Shown in pieces: positions 34,557 through 44,112 of a DNA stretch of 64,000 nucleotides. Made by a program: the position numbers and the translations under genes. Location: NCBI RefSeq assembly GCF_017744675.1, contig NZ_JAGIAV010000002.1:718313-782312 (forward strand). The letters are read 5' to 3'. The DNA is from Flavobacterium sp. (GTDB taxonomy: Bacteria; Bacteroidota; Bacteroidia; Flavobacteriales; Flavobacteriaceae). How positions within the stretch are numbered: position 1 is the first letter of the stretch; every line of letters begins with the position of its first letter. The notes below the pieces were generated by a model. The model worked only from the letters and a program-made list of their open reading frames with translations. It was not told the origin of the DNA and searched no databases.

Positions 34557-34588
34557 CAAAAGTACTGCCAAATCTTATAAAATGTCAA
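34557..34588 (-). promoter_or_regulatory. Promoter of grpE-dnaJ
   Basis: On the minus strand, TTG (34586-34588), a 21-bp spacer and TACTTTTG (34557-34564), ending 23 bp before the GrpE ATG. Both boxes and the spacing fit the Flavobacterium consensus TTG-N17-23-TAnnTTTG. No CIRCE element is seen. Confidence 0.7.
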
Positions 34589-34781
34589 ATTGTCACTTTA
34601 TTAATTATGAGACATTTAAAAAACACAATTGTACAGAAAAAATTTATTATAATTTTAAGACTATTACGTTTTAGTTTATCTTATCTTTGAGGCCAATAAT
34701 ATAAATTTTTACCACCAAAAATTGAATTTAAGGGTTGGCTTCGGCCTCTAAATAATTATTAATTCAAGTTTACCTTATATT

Positions 34782-34818
34782 AAAAAAAGCTTCGCCTACA
34801 GAGACGAAGCTTTTTTTT
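34782..34818. terminator. Bidirectional terminator near tRNA-Trp
   Basis: AAAAAAAGCTTCG (34782-34794) pairs with CGAAGCTTTTTTTT (34805-34818), with T runs on both sides. On the minus strand it lies 43 bp after the tRNA 3' end. Confidence 0.85.
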
Positions 34819-34860
34819 ATGCTTGAGCTTTACATGACAAAGTTGTCATTCTTATTTTTG

Positions 34861-34931
34861 CACGGGCGGAGGGATTCGAACCCCCATCAACGGTTTTGGA
34901 GACCGCTATTCTACCCTTGAACTACGCCCGT
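34861..34931 (-). tRNA. tRNA-Trp (CCA anticodon)
   Basis: On the minus strand the sequence folds as a cloverleaf: 7-bp acceptor ACGGGCG with CGCCCGT, anticodon arm GCGGT-CTCCAAA-ACCGT with anticodon CCA, and the T loop TTCGAAT. The discriminator is G. The 3' CCA is not encoded, as usual in this group. It reads UGG codons and lies just upstream of the end of hisS. Confidence 0.95.
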
Positions 34932-35062
34932 AACTTGAGGTCGCAAATTAAAAGCTTTTTTTCTTTACTGCCAATTATTTCAAGCCCGATTTAAAAAGAT
35001 TTATGCCAATTAAGACCAATCTATTTAGAAATCAAAACTATAGCAGAAAACTTTTTTTACTA

Positions 35063-36487
35063 TTAAAGCAAAGCATTCTTCAATCCGTCAAAATCAACAG
35101 AAACCTGCTCTCCTGTCACTAAATTTTTAAGTGCATACGAATTTGAATTAATTTCCTGATCTCCAACCAACACAGCAAACGGAATCAAACGTTTGTCTGC
35201 ATACTGAAATTGCTTTCCAACTTTCACATTATCAGGATATAATTCTACTTTTATATTTTCTTTTCTTAATTTCTGAATTGCCTGCGAAGCGTACAAAGCT
35301 TCTTTGTCTCCAAAATTTAAAAATATTGCTTTTGAAGTAGCCGCTACCGTTTCTGGAAATAATTGCAATTCTTCTAAGACCAGATAAATTCGATCTAATC
35401 CAAAAGAAATTCCGACACCGCTCATATTTTTCAAACCAAAAATACCCGTCAAATCGTCGTATCTTCCGCCACCTCCAATAGAACCCATTGAAACCGTTTT
35501 TGGAGCTGCGACTTCAAAAATAGCTCCTGTATAATAATTTAAGCCACGAGCTAATGTCACATCCAAATCCAAAATAGCAGTTGAAAGACCTAAAACGGCA
35601 ACATTGTCACATATAAATTTCAATTCTTCAACACCTTTCATTCCTTCTTCAGAAGATGCCAATAAGTCTGAAAGCTGTGCAATTTTGTCTGCAAAAGTTC
35701 CGGAGAAACTAAAAAGTGGCTGTACTTTTACTAAAGCTTCTTCAGAAATTCCTTTTTCGATCATTTCTTTCTTCACACCGTCTTCTCCGATTTTATCCAG
35801 TTTATCAAGAGCAACCGTAAAATCGATTAATTTATCTGAAGCGCCAATTACCTCCGCAATTCCGGATAAAATTTTTCTGTTATTGATTTTAATGGTAACG
35901 CCTTCTAAACCTAATGAGGTAAAAACAGTATCATACAATTGAACCAATTCAACTTCCTGCCAAAGCGATTTCGAACCAACAACATCGGCATCGCATTGAA
36001 AGAATTCTCTAAAACGTCCTTTTTGAGGATTATCTGCTCTCCAAACGGGTTGGATTTGGTATCTTTTAAAAGGAAATTCAATTTCACTTTGGTGCTGCAC
36101 CACATATCTCGCAAACGGAACTGTTAAATCGTAACGTAGCGCTTTCTCAGAAATTTTTCCTGTAAATTTATTCAATTCGATTCTCTGCTCTAAAGTTATT
36201 TTTTCAGCAGAATTCAACTGTAATTCTTCAATAGATTCTGGCAATTCGATTTTACTTTTATTATAAAAAAAGTTTCCAGAATTTAAGATTTTAAAAATCA
36301 GACGATCTCCTTCTTCTCCGTATTTCCCCATTAAGGTATCTGAATTTTCAAACGAAGGCGTTTCGATTGGCTGAAAACCAAATTTCTCGAAATTAGCTTT
36401 TATGGTCTGAATAATGTATTGACGTTTTGACACCTCTGCTGGTGAAAAATCTCTTGTTCCTTTTGGTATACTTGGTTTTGAAGCCAT
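35063..36487 (-). CDS. hisS: Histidyl-tRNA synthetase
   Basis: 474 residues, a class II synthetase. Motif 1 region [19 protein letters not shown], motif 2 near [31 protein letters not shown], the histidine loops [15 protein letters not shown] and [13 protein letters not shown], and the C-terminal anticodon domain from about 375. It charges tRNA-His in the cytoplasm. The length is slightly above the bacterial norm (about 425) because of an insertion after motif 1 and near residue 85-115. Confidence 0.95.
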   Translation of the reverse strand: MASKPSIPKGTRDFSPAEVSKRQYIIQTIKANFEKFGFQPIETPSFENSDTLMGKYGEEGDRLIFKILNSGNFFYNKSKIELPESIEELQLNSAEKITLEQRIELNKFTGKISEKALRYDLTVPFARYVVQHQSEIEFPFKRYQIQPVWRADNPQKGRFREFFQCDADVVGSKSLWQEVELVQLYDTVFTSLGLEGVTIKINNRKILSGIAEVIGASDKLIDFTVALDKLDKIGEDGVKKEMIEKGISEEALVKVQPLFSFSGTFADKIAQLSDLLASSEEGMKGVEELKFICDNVAVLGLSTAILDLDVTLARGLNYYTGAIFEVAAPKTVSMGSIGGGGRYDDLTGIFGLKNMSGVGISFGLDRIYLVLEELQLFPETVAATSKAIFLNFGDKEALYASQAIQKLRKENIKVELYPDNVKVGKQFQYADKRLIPFAVLVGDQEINSNSYALKNLVTGEQVSVDFDGLKNALL

Positions 36488-36645
36488 CTTTTTTATTTTA
36501 GATTGTTGATTTTAGATTTTAGATTTCTTTGAAACTAAAACATAAAACCTTTTAAAATTAATGTATTTATATTTTTTGATTGCTGGCGCTTTAGACTTTC
36601 GACTTATGACTTTCCAACTTTCGACTTAATTTAAGTCTGCAAATA
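36488..36645. repeat. GATTTTAG and GACTTTCGACTT words
   Basis: Short words repeat without strong self-pairing: TTGATTTTAGATTTTAGATT near 36506 and GACTTTCGACTTATGACTTT near 36594, with CAACTTTCGACTT after it. They lie between the divergent hisS and permease genes. No gene is seen. Confidence 0.5.
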
Positions 36646-36722
36646 TCTTACTTTTTAAAATAAATAATAACACTTGGAAAACAAACTTGTAACAAAAACC
36701 GTATTTTCGTGACAAATTGGTC

Positions 36723-37967
36723 ATGATGCTAAAATTATTTAAAGAAAATATCCGAATTGCTTTTGGTTCTATCAAAACACAAATTCTGCGTACTATTCTT
36801 ACCGTTTTAATTATCGCCATTGGTATTACGGCTTTGGTCGGCATCTTGACAGTGGTTTCTGCTTTAGAAAACACCATTTCTAGTGATTTTGCTTCGATGG
36901 GAGCCAATACTTTCAACATTAATCAATACGAAAATAAAGTTCGAAACCGCGGCGGCAGAGAGCGCGAAGTGATTAATCCGATTATTTCGTATCCAGAAGC
37001 TGTCGCTTTCAAAAACAAATACAAATATCCGTTTACAGAAACCTCTTTGTCTTTTACCGCAACTACAACGGCGGAAGTAAAATATTTAAGCGAAAAAACA
37101 GATCCAGAAATTACCATTGTAGGTGTTGATGAACATTTTATTACCAATTCTGGACTGGAAACCAGTTTAGGAAGAAGTTTTAACCAATTTGATATTGAGA
37201 ATAACACGTATTCTTGCATCGTGGGTTCTGATTTTGAAAAAGGACTTCTGAAAGATGTAAACCCAATTGACAAAATCATTTCTATTCGAGGGGCGCGATT
37301 TAAAGTAATTGGTGTTCTAAAAGAGAAAGGTTCTACGTTTGGAAACAGCCAGGATTTGAGAGTTTTAATTCCGATTCAGGTTGCGCGATCTCTGTTTACA
37401 GCACCAAACATTAATTATACGATTAGTGTGATGGTTTCTAAAAAAGAAGTTTTAGACGAAGCCATCGACAATGCAACTAGTACCATGCGAAGAGTACGTA
37501 AATTGAGTCCTGTTCGCGACAATAATTTTGGTGTCGTTCGAAGCGATGATTTAATAAACCGTATTCTAGGAATTACCAAATATCTGGGTTGGGCTTCTTG
37601 GATTATCAGTATTATTACAATCTTAGGATCATCTATCGCCTTAATGAATATTATGATTGTTTCGGTTACAGAACGTACTCGCGAGATTGGTGTTCGTAAA
37701 GCTTTAGGCGCAAAACGAACCACTGTTGCCTTTCAGTTTTTTATCGAAACTTTACTAATTGGACAAATTGGAGGTCTGGTCGGAATCTTTTTAGGAATCT
37801 TGCTCGGTTTCATTATTGCAACTGCAATGAGTTTTTCATTTGTAATTCCGTGGATGGCTATTTTTGCCGCTTTTGCAACTAGTTTTATGGTGGCAATAGT
37901 TTCTGGTTTGTATCCTGCTATTAAAGCTTCGAAATTAGATCCTATTGAAGCTTTGCGTTATGAATAA
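36723..37967 (+). CDS. MacB/FtsX-type ABC transporter permease
   Basis: 414 residues. One TM helix at about 20-40 (TILTVLIIAIGITALVGIL), a MacB periplasmic core domain (about 50-270), then three TM helices with the FtsX signature SVTERTREIGVRKALGAKR between the first and second and SGLYPAIKASKLDPIEALRYE at the end. No ATPase gene lies next to it, so its partner is elsewhere. The frame opens at a TTG two codons earlier; the ATG is used here. MacB-like systems couple ATP hydrolysis to envelope export. Confidence 0.9.
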   Translation: MMLKLFKENIRIAFGSIKTQILRTILTVLIIAIGITALVGILTVVSALENTISSDFASMGANTFNINQYENKVRNRGGREREVINPIISYPEAVAFKNKYKYPFTETSLSFTATTTAEVKYLSEKTDPEITIVGVDEHFITNSGLETSLGRSFNQFDIENNTYSCIVGSDFEKGLLKDVNPIDKIISIRGARFKVIGVLKEKGSTFGNSQDLRVLIPIQVARSLFTAPNINYTISVMVSKKEVLDEAIDNATSTMRRVRKLSPVRDNNFGVVRSDDLINRILGITKYLGWASWIISIITILGSSIALMNIMIVSVTERTREIGVRKALGAKRTTVAFQFFIETLLIGQIGGLVGIFLGILLGFIIATAMSFSFVIPWMAIFAAFATSFMVAIVSGLYPAIKASKLDPIEALRYE

Positions 37968-37983
37968 TTTCTAACAAATATTC

Positions 37984-38057
37984 AGTGTTCAGGTTTTCTA
38001 GTATTCGGTAATCCTAGTTTTATAAAGTTACGACTGAACACCAAAAACCTGAACACT
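37984..38057. terminator. Bidirectional terminator with CAGTGTTCAGG word
   Basis: AGTGTTCAGGTTTT (37984-37997) pairs perfectly over 14 bp with AAAACCTGAACACT (38044-38057); the loop is 46 nt. It separates two convergent genes, and the right arm touches the prmC stop codon. Confidence 0.75.
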
Positions 38058-38912
38058 TTACACATTCCCTTTTACCATACGATCATTTTCGTAAATATCT
38101 TTTCGAAGCTCAACGTTTTTGAAATCCATATTATCCAGCAATTCAATCATTTCTTTTCCAAGATACTGATTGATTTCAAAATATAATTTGCCGTTTTTCT
38201 GGAGTCCATTTTTTGCTAGAGAGGCAATTTTTCTATAAAAAATAAGCGGATCGTTGTCTTCTACAAAAAGTGCTAAATGCGGTTCGTAATCCAACACATT
38301 TTTTTTGATTTCTAGTTTTTCTAAATTTCGAACGTAAGGCGGATTTGAAACAATAATATCAAACTGATTAGAAAATTCTTCTGTTTCTAAAATATTCAGC
38401 AGCATAAAAGTTACATCAACATCATTTCTTATAGCATTCCTTTTGGCAGTTTCGATAGCTTTTTTAGAAACATCAATCGCAAAAACTTCTGCATTTGGAA
38501 GATTTTTTGCCAACGAAATCGCAATACAACCTGTTCCCGTTCCTATATCAAGAATTTTTATTTTCTTATTTTTATCTGGACTCGAATTCTCATTAATAAT
38601 CCATTCAACCAGCTCTTCCGTTTCAGGTCTCGGAATCAAGACATTTTCATTTACTTCAAAATCTAATCCGTAGAAATTAGTTTTTCCAAGCAGATACTGA
38701 ATCGGAACTTCTTTTTTAAGCTGTTTCAGCAAATCGTCCCATACCACAAAATCATTCTCATCAAAAGCCAGCTCATGATTTAAAGCTAAATCAATCTGAC
38801 GAAGCTGGTGTTTATCTTCTAAAATCAAATAAAAAAAGCTTTCCGCTTCATAAGCATCGTAAAAAGGAGATAATTCTTTAATAAACTGAGTACGATATTG
38901 TTTAATTTTCAT
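38058..38912 (-). CDS. prmC: Release factor glutamine methyltransferase PrmC
   Basis: 284 residues. An N-terminal helical domain (about 1-75) precedes a Rossmann methyltransferase with SAM motif ILDIGTGTGCIAISL (120-134) and the catalytic NPPY at 190-193. PrmC methylates the GGQ glutamine of release factors RF1 and RF2. ENVLIPRPETEELV is a family hallmark. Confidence 0.94.
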   Translation of the reverse strand: MKIKQYRTQFIKELSPFYDAYEAESFFYLILEDKHQLRQIDLALNHELAFDENDFVVWDDLLKQLKKEVPIQYLLGKTNFYGLDFEVNENVLIPRPETEELVEWIINENSSPDKNKKIKILDIGTGTGCIAISLAKNLPNAEVFAIDVSKKAIETAKRNAIRNDVDVTFMLLNILETEEFSNQFDIIVSNPPYVRNLEKLEIKKNVLDYEPHLALFVEDNDPLIFYRKIASLAKNGLQKNGKLYFEINQYLGKEMIELLDNMDFKNVELRKDIYENDRMVKGNV

Positions 38913-39003
38913 TTTTGTTTTTTGAGCATTACATCAGTCAGAAACTGACATTTTATTTTCAATAAGTCTTGCCGATTTAAATTTGTTACATTAAAATTAC
39001 AAA

Positions 39004-39489
39004 TTACAAAACTTTTAGCATCCATACAGGACAAGAACAATGCCCCGTATTACCCATTGGCGCATCCAAATACTCAAAACCAGATTTTTTATACAGCTTT
39101 TGTGCGGCATGCATAAATGGCATGGTTTCGATATAGCATTTTTTAAAACCAAAGATTCTAGCTTGTTCCAAACATTTCTCCATCATTTGAGCTCCAATTC
39201 CTAAACCTCTAGTTTTGGGCAGGAAATACATTTTCTGCAATTCGCAAATTTCCGGATCGCCATTTTCTAAGGGTGCAATTCCCGCACAGCCCACAATTTC
39301 TCCTTCATTTTCTACAACAAAATATATCGATTGTGGTTTGCTGTATTCTTCAAACATCAGATCCAAGTAAGGATCTTCGTACGCAGTTCCTACTTTTGGA
39401 ATTTCCAATTCATCAAAAACAGAACGTATCAAACTTGCAACTGCCTGATTGTCTTCTTTTTCAATTGTCCGTATAAGCCAATTTACCAT
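39004..39489 (-). CDS. GNAT N-acetyltransferase
   Basis: 161 residues with the GNAT core: IRTIEKEDNQAVASLIRSVF, an acetyl-CoA motif RGLGIGAQMMEKCLEQARIFGF and a C-terminal LYKKSGFEYLDAPMGNTGH. ELQKMYFLPKTRG is the conserved strand before the P-loop. The substrate is unknown. It is not paired with another gene. Confidence 0.85.
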   Translation of the reverse strand: MVNWLIRTIEKEDNQAVASLIRSVFDELEIPKVGTAYEDPYLDLMFEEYSKPQSIYFVVENEGEIVGCAGIAPLENGDPEICELQKMYFLPKTRGLGIGAQMMEKCLEQARIFGFKKCYIETMPFMHAAQKLYKKSGFEYLDAPMGNTGHCSCPVWMLKVL

Positions 39490-39608
39490 TTTTTTTATTC
39501 TAAATCATTATAATCACAAAAGTAAAGATAGTTTTGGATACTATTTATAACCATTTGGATTGTTTCACAACTTAACCTTTTTGAGTTAACGATAATCTTA
39601 AAATTAAC

Positions 39609-39616
39609 TACTTTTG
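39609..39616 (+). promoter_or_regulatory. -7 box abutting the ribD start
   Basis: TACTTTTG fits TAnnTTTG and ends 4 bp before the GTG start codon, so transcription would begin at or just after the start codon. Confidence 0.5.
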
Positions 39617-39620
39617 CACT

Positions 39621-40667
39621 GTGAATATACATGAAAAATACATAAAACGCTGCATCGAACTAGCACAAAATGGGCTCGGAACAACATATCCAAACCCCAT
39701 GGTTGGCAGTGTGATTGTTTACGAGGATCAAATTATTGGCGAAGGATGGCATAAAAAAGCGGGCGAACCACATGCCGAAGTAAATGCCGTGCGTTCTGTA
39801 AAAGATAAATCATTGCTAAAAAAAGCAACGATTTATGTGAGTTTGGAACCTTGCAGTCATTTTGGCAAAACTCCTCCTTGCTGTGATTTGATAATCGCCA
39901 ATGAAATTCCGAATGTTGTAGTGGGAACTGTTGATCCTAATGAAAAAGTTGCTGGAAGAGGCATCTTAAAACTAATTGAAGCCGGAGCAAATGTTACGGT
40001 CGGAGTTTTAGAAGACGAATGCAATGAGTTGAACAAGCGCTTTTTTACTTTTCACCAGAAAAAGAGACCTTACATTATTTTAAAATGGGCTGAAAGCGAA
40101 GACGGATTTCTAGCTCCTGAAAAAGCAGCAGATCAAGATCGAAAGCCAGTTTGGATTACAAATCAATATTCGAGACAATTGGTTCATAAATGGAGAACCG
40201 AGGAACAAGCCATTTTAGTTGGAACGCAAACTGTTATTGACGACAATCCGAAATTGAATGCTAGAGATTGGGACGGAAATAGTCCGACGAGAATCGTTAT
40301 CGATCAAAACAATCGAATTGACGAAAACAGTTTTATTTTTGATGACACGATAAAAACAATTGTTTTCTCTAAGACTTCAAAACCTTCGAAAGAAAACACT
40401 CAATTTGAAGTAATTGATTTTGACAAGAATATCATTCCTCAGATTTTAGATATTTTATATCAGAATCAAATTCAATCGGTAATTATTGAAGGCGGAAGAC
40501 AAACGCTGCAATCTTTTATAGATGAAAATCTTTGGGACGAAGCTCGAATTTTTATCGGAACTACAAGTTTTGAAAAAGGAACAAAAGCTCCAGAAATTTC
40601 AAGAAAAAACAGTTTTAAAACCACTATTTTAAACGACGAATTAATACAGATTAGAAATTATGATTAA
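39621..40667 (+). CDS. ribD: RibD, bifunctional deaminase/reductase of riboflavin synthesis
   Basis: 348 residues. The deaminase half (1-145) has zinc ligands H51 (PHAEVNA), C78 and C87 (EPCSHFGKTPPCC) and the proton-shuttling E53. The reductase half (about 150-348) has VWITNQYSRQLVHKWR and the late IIEGGRQTLQSF. It converts the pyrimidine intermediate in two steps on the way to riboflavin. The start is a GTG; the next ATG is inside the deaminase core. The HAD gene starts 8 bp inside its end. Confidence 0.93.
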   Translation: MNIHEKYIKRCIELAQNGLGTTYPNPMVGSVIVYEDQIIGEGWHKKAGEPHAEVNAVRSVKDKSLLKKATIYVSLEPCSHFGKTPPCCDLIIANEIPNVVVGTVDPNEKVAGRGILKLIEAGANVTVGVLEDECNELNKRFFTFHQKKRPYIILKWAESEDGFLAPEKAADQDRKPVWITNQYSRQLVHKWRTEEQAILVGTQTVIDDNPKLNARDWDGNSPTRIVIDQNNRIDENSFIFDDTIKTIVFSKTSKPSKENTQFEVIDFDKNIIPQILDILYQNQIQSVIIEGGRQTLQSFIDENLWDEARIFIGTTSFEKGTKAPEISRKNSFKTTILNDELIQIRNYD

Positions 40668-41262
40668 TGCGATAATTTTTGACTTTGGAGATATTTTCAT
40701 CAATCTAGACAAACCTGCCACCATTTCTGGTTTGCAAAAATTGGGAATGACAGAATGGAATAATGATTTTGAGCAATTAAATCTTTCGTTTGAAGTTGGG
40801 GCTATTTCGCCAGAAGACTTCGTTGGAGGTTTTCAAAAACAATTGCCACATGCTTCTAAAGAAGAAGTTTTAAAAGCTTGGAATGCTGTTTTGGCAGATT
40901 TTCCTTTTTATCGTCTGGAATTCCTTCAAGAATTATCAAAAAAATATCGTTTGTTTTTACTGAGTAATACCGATTCTATTCACATCAATACTTTTGAAGA
41001 AAAAAGCGGCGTTTCTTTTTACAAAGATTTTTACGCTTGTTTCGAAAAAGTATATTTTTCGTTTGATATCGGAATGAGAAAACCAGATCCGAAGATTTAT
41101 CAATTTGTATTGGATGAAAACAATTTAACTGCTGAAAACACTTTGTTTGTTGATGACAAAACCGAAAATACAGACAGTGCTGCTGCTTTAGGAATTAAAG
41201 TCTGGAATCTTCAAGTTGGAAAAGAAGATGTTGTAGATTTATTTAGCAAAGGATTATTATAA
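40660..41262 (+). CDS. HAD-family hydrolase (possible flavin-pathway phosphatase)
   Basis: 200 residues of a HAD-IA protein with FDFGDIFINLDKP as motif I, LLSNTDSIH as motif II, KPDPKIYQF near the Lys and LFVDDKTENTDSA as motif IV. It overlaps ribD by 8 bp, so it is translationally coupled. Riboflavin synthesis needs a phosphatase for the RibD product; several bacteria use HAD enzymes for it. This is a good but unproven candidate (inference). Confidence 0.85.
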   Translation: MINAIIFDFGDIFINLDKPATISGLQKLGMTEWNNDFEQLNLSFEVGAISPEDFVGGFQKQLPHASKEEVLKAWNAVLADFPFYRLEFLQELSKKYRLFLLSNTDSIHINTFEEKSGVSFYKDFYACFEKVYFSFDIGMRKPDPKIYQFVLDENNLTAENTLFVDDKTENTDSAAALGIKVWNLQVGKEDVVDLFSKGLL

Positions 41263-41420
41263 AAAAATATTTTAGCCCAGATTATACTGATTAAAAGGAT
41301 TCAAAAGTATGTTGACACGAATTACACAAATTTCCACTAATTGAATTAGCCTAAAAATTAAAACTAAAATTCGAGTAAATCTGTGTGTAATTCGCGGCGA
41401 AAAAACTTAAAGCTTAGCAT
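41263..41420. repeat. Imperfect inverted repeat with CGAATTACAC word
   Basis: CACGAATTACACAAATTTCC near 41319 pairs imperfectly with GTGTGTAATTCGCGGCG near 41382. It belongs to the CACGAATT group seen at 2.8 kb and 10.8 kb. It ends a little before the next start codon. Confidence 0.55.
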
Positions 41421-42053
41421 TTGGAAATTAACGATACTTATCAAACTATTGCATCTGCATCTGAAGAAATACTGTTTAAAGAAAAAGGCAGTAAATTCTT
41501 TGGTTATGCCTTTCCAATAGATCATGAAGATGAAGTAAAACCCATTATAGAAGACCTCAAAAAACAGCATCCGCACGCTGTGCATTACTGTTACGCTTAC
41601 CAAATTGGAATTGGAAATAAAATCTCGTATCGTGCAAACGACGATGGCGAACCAAGTAATACAGCAGGCGCGCCTATTTACGGCCAAATACAATCTTTTG
41701 GATTAACCAACGTTCTAGTAGTTGTGGTTCGTATTTTCGGCGGAGTGAAATTGGGTGTTGGAGGTTTAATTGCTGCTTATAGAACGACTGCTCAAATGAC
41801 TTTGGAAGTTTGTGAGATAGTAGAAAAAACAATTGATGTAGAATTTTTAATCTCTTTTGATTACAAAAACATGAATAAAGTGATGCGTGTAATTAAAGAG
41901 AAAAAGTTAGAAATTGTATCTCAAGAAATGGAAATGGATGAAATTTCAGGACTGCCAATTGGTAAAATTGTAACAAAAACGCGAAAAAAAAATGCCGAAA
42001 CGGTGTTCAGCATTTTTGATTTAATGTTTGAAATTGATATTAAATTAGTATAA
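41421..42053 (+). CDS. YigZ/IMPACT-family protein
   Basis: 210 residues. N-terminal IMPACT domain with KGSKFFGYAFPIDHEDEVKP, HPHAVHYCYAYQIG, RANDDGEPSNTAG and RIFGGVKLGVGGLIAAYR, followed by a C-terminal DUF1949-like ferredoxin fold (VEFLISFDYKNMNKVMRVIK). It is a cytoplasmic protein; YigZ homologues are thought to act near translation, possibly as a regulator. The start is a TTG (MEINDTYQTI); there is no closer ATG. Confidence 0.88.
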   Translation: MEINDTYQTIASASEEILFKEKGSKFFGYAFPIDHEDEVKPIIEDLKKQHPHAVHYCYAYQIGIGNKISYRANDDGEPSNTAGAPIYGQIQSFGLTNVLVVVVRIFGGVKLGVGGLIAAYRTTAQMTLEVCEIVEKTIDVEFLISFDYKNMNKVMRVIKEKKLEIVSQEMEMDEISGLPIGKIVTKTRKKNAETVFSIFDLMFEIDIKLV

Positions 42054-42084
42054 ATTAACATCAAAATCTTATTCATTTTCACAA

Positions 42085-42489
42085 TTATTCAAGCGATTTA
42101 AATATTTCCAAAATGTACTCTGGAGGAGCTGTTGGACGACCCGTTTTTAACGCAACAAATACTAAAATAAATGTCGCAGTTGTTAATAACTCATTTGCTT
42201 CATTGTAAATTGCACAGTCAAATTCAATCTTGACAGAAGAGTGACTTTTGAAAGTCGTATGAATTGTTAAAAGTTCATCATATCTCGCCGATTTTTTGTA
42301 ACTTATATTCATGTTCACAATCGGAAGGCCAATACCGCTTTCTTCCATGCTTTTATAGGAAACCCCTTTATTTCTAAGCCATTCCACGCGTCCAATTTCA
42401 AAATAAGGAATATAATTGCCGTGATAAACGACTCCCATTTGGTCGGTTTCTGAGTAACGAACTCGCACTTGAGTCTGATGATTTTTCAT
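42085..42489 (-). CDS. YbgC/FadM-like acyl-CoA thioesterase
   Basis: 134 residues of the 4-hydroxybenzoyl-CoA thioesterase hotdog fold. RVRYSETDQMGVVYHGNYIPYFEIGRVEW has the catalytic Asp in the ETDQMG motif. These enzymes release acyl groups from CoA in the cytoplasm. It is convergent with the YigZ-like gene, and the dnaA promoter region lies behind it. Confidence 0.9.
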   Translation of the reverse strand: MKNHQTQVRVRYSETDQMGVVYHGNYIPYFEIGRVEWLRNKGVSYKSMEESGIGLPIVNMNISYKKSARYDELLTIHTTFKSHSSVKIEFDCAIYNEANELLTTATFILVFVALKTGRPTAPPEYILEIFKSLE

Positions 42490-42676
42490 TTATAAAATAT
42501 TAAAAAAATTCGAATTTAAAAAGGCTCTTTACAACTTTTTTTTATAAAATTAGATACCAAAATATTTTTTTTTACAGAAATTTGTTCACATATTTGTTAT
42601 CCCGAAATACGGAATAAAATTGCTCCGTTTTTATTAGGAGAATCTTTATAACAATAATAAAAATTTATCTGAATCT
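42490..42676. promoter_or_regulatory. Leader region of dnaA
   Basis: An AT-rich 187-bp gap with no clear run of DnaA boxes (TTATnCACA or its complement); one near-miss, TTATCCCG, lies near 42598. I cannot place the origin here from the sequence. Confidence 0.4.
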
Positions 42677-44104
42677 ATGACTAAAACTGCTCAATCGGTA
42701 TGGGAAAACTGTTTGTCCTTTATAAAGGATAATATTCAAGACCAAGCATATAAAACTTGGTTCGAACCAATCAAATCAGTTGAGCTAACCGATAACGCAT
42801 TATACATTCAGGTACCAAGTAAATTTTTCTACGAATGGCTCGAAGAGCACTACGTAAAATTATTGAAAGTTGCGCTTACCAAAGAACTGGGAAAAAACGC
42901 AAAGTTACTCTATAAAATTAAAATGGAGAACACTTATGGCAACAAACAGCCGTTTACCGAGCAGCTGCCAAGTGCCAACAGAGTGCCAATGAAACCGCAA
43001 GAGGTTGATGCTCCGTTTAAAAACCTAAATCCTGAACTAAAAAATCCGTTTGTAATTCCTGGAATTAGAAATTTAAAAATTGAGTCTCAATTAAATCCGA
43101 ACTACAGTTTTGACAATTTCTTAGAAGGAGATTCTAACCGTCTAGCTCGTTCTGCTGGTATGGCAGTGGCTAACAAACCAGGAGGAACTTCATTTAATCC
43201 ATTATTGATTTTTGGTGGAGTTGGTTTAGGAAAAACACACTTAGCGCATGCTATAGGTGTAGAAGTAAAAGACAAGTATCCAGAAAAGACCGTTTTATAT
43301 ATTTCTGCTGAGATTTTCACACAGCAATACATTGATTCTGTTAAAAAGAATAATCGTAACGATTTTATTCACTTTTATCAGTTAATCGATGTTTTAATTA
43401 TTGATGACGTTCAGTTCTTATCTGGAAAATCAGGAACGCAAGATGTGTTCTTCCATATTTTCAACTATTTGCACCAAAACGGAAAACAAGTAATCTTAAC
43501 TTCAGATAAAGCTCCTGTTGATATGCAGGATATCGAACAAAGATTATTGTCTCGTTTTAAATGGGGATTATCTGCAGAATTGCATCAGCCTGATTACGAA
43601 ACTCGTATCTCAATCTTGAAAAATATTTTATATCGTGATGGTGTAGAAATGCCAGAAGATATTTTAGAATATGTTGCACGTAACATCAAAACAAACGTTA
43701 GAGAGCTTGAAGGAGCAATTATCTCTTTAATCGCTCAATCTTCTTTCAACAAAAAAGAAGTTACGATTGACTTAGCGAAAAGCGTAGTTGAGAAATTTGT
43801 TAAAAACGTAAAGAGAGAAATCTCTATCGATTATATTCAAAAAATCGTTTCAGATTATTTCCAATTGGATATTGAAACTCTTCAATCTAAGACCAGAAAG
43901 AGGCACGTTGTGCAAGCAAGACAATTAGCAATGTTCTTCGCTAAAAAATTCACAAAGGCTTCTTTGGCTAATATTGGTTCGCAAATTGGAGACCGCGATC
44001 ACGCAACTGTTCTTCATGCCTGTAAAACAGTCGACAATTTAGTTTCTACAGACAAACAATTTAAAAAGTTTGTTGAAGACATCAATAAAAAACTAACGCT
44101 TTAA
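42677..44104 (+). CDS. dnaA: Chromosomal replication initiator DnaA
   Basis: 475 residues. Domain I (about 1-85), a short linker, AAA+ domain from about 135 with Walker A GGVGLGKT (180-187) and Walker B LIIDDVQFLSG, and the C-terminal DNA-binding domain with GDRDHATVLHACKTV. It starts replication by melting the origin. The 3' neighbours (low-MW phosphatase, RsmI-like methylase) are, as I recall, the same ones that follow dnaA in F. johnsoniae. Confidence 0.96.
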   Translation: MTKTAQSVWENCLSFIKDNIQDQAYKTWFEPIKSVELTDNALYIQVPSKFFYEWLEEHYVKLLKVALTKELGKNAKLLYKIKMENTYGNKQPFTEQLPSANRVPMKPQEVDAPFKNLNPELKNPFVIPGIRNLKIESQLNPNYSFDNFLEGDSNRLARSAGMAVANKPGGTSFNPLLIFGGVGLGKTHLAHAIGVEVKDKYPEKTVLYISAEIFTQQYIDSVKKNNRNDFIHFYQLIDVLIIDDVQFLSGKSGTQDVFFHIFNYLHQNGKQVILTSDKAPVDMQDIEQRLLSRFKWGLSAELHQPDYETRISILKNILYRDGVEMPEDILEYVARNIKTNVRELEGAIISLIAQSSFNKKEVTIDLAKSVVEKFVKNVKREISIDYIQKIVSDYFQLDIETLQSKTRKRHVVQARQLAMFFAKKFTKASLANIGSQIGDRDHATVLHACKTVDNLVSTDKQFKKFVEDINKKLTL

Positions 44105-44112
44105 GACGCGCC

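Larger units (their letters stand above)
34534..34860. other. 327-bp gap between grpE and tRNA-Trp with candidate RNA
   Basis: It holds the grpE promoter, a forward -7 box TATCTTTG (34682-34689), a short stem with a UUCG tetraloop (GGCTTCGGCC, 34737-34746) and a terminator hairpin. A plus-strand transcript from about 34695 to 34818 would be about 120 nt. The hairpin alone is fully explained as the tRNA-Trp terminator, so the RNA is only a candidate. Confidence 0.3.

Noticed and set aside
42490..42676. Replication origin next to dnaA
   Set aside because: No cluster of DnaA boxes or unwinding element can be seen; dnaA alone does not prove that the origin is here.
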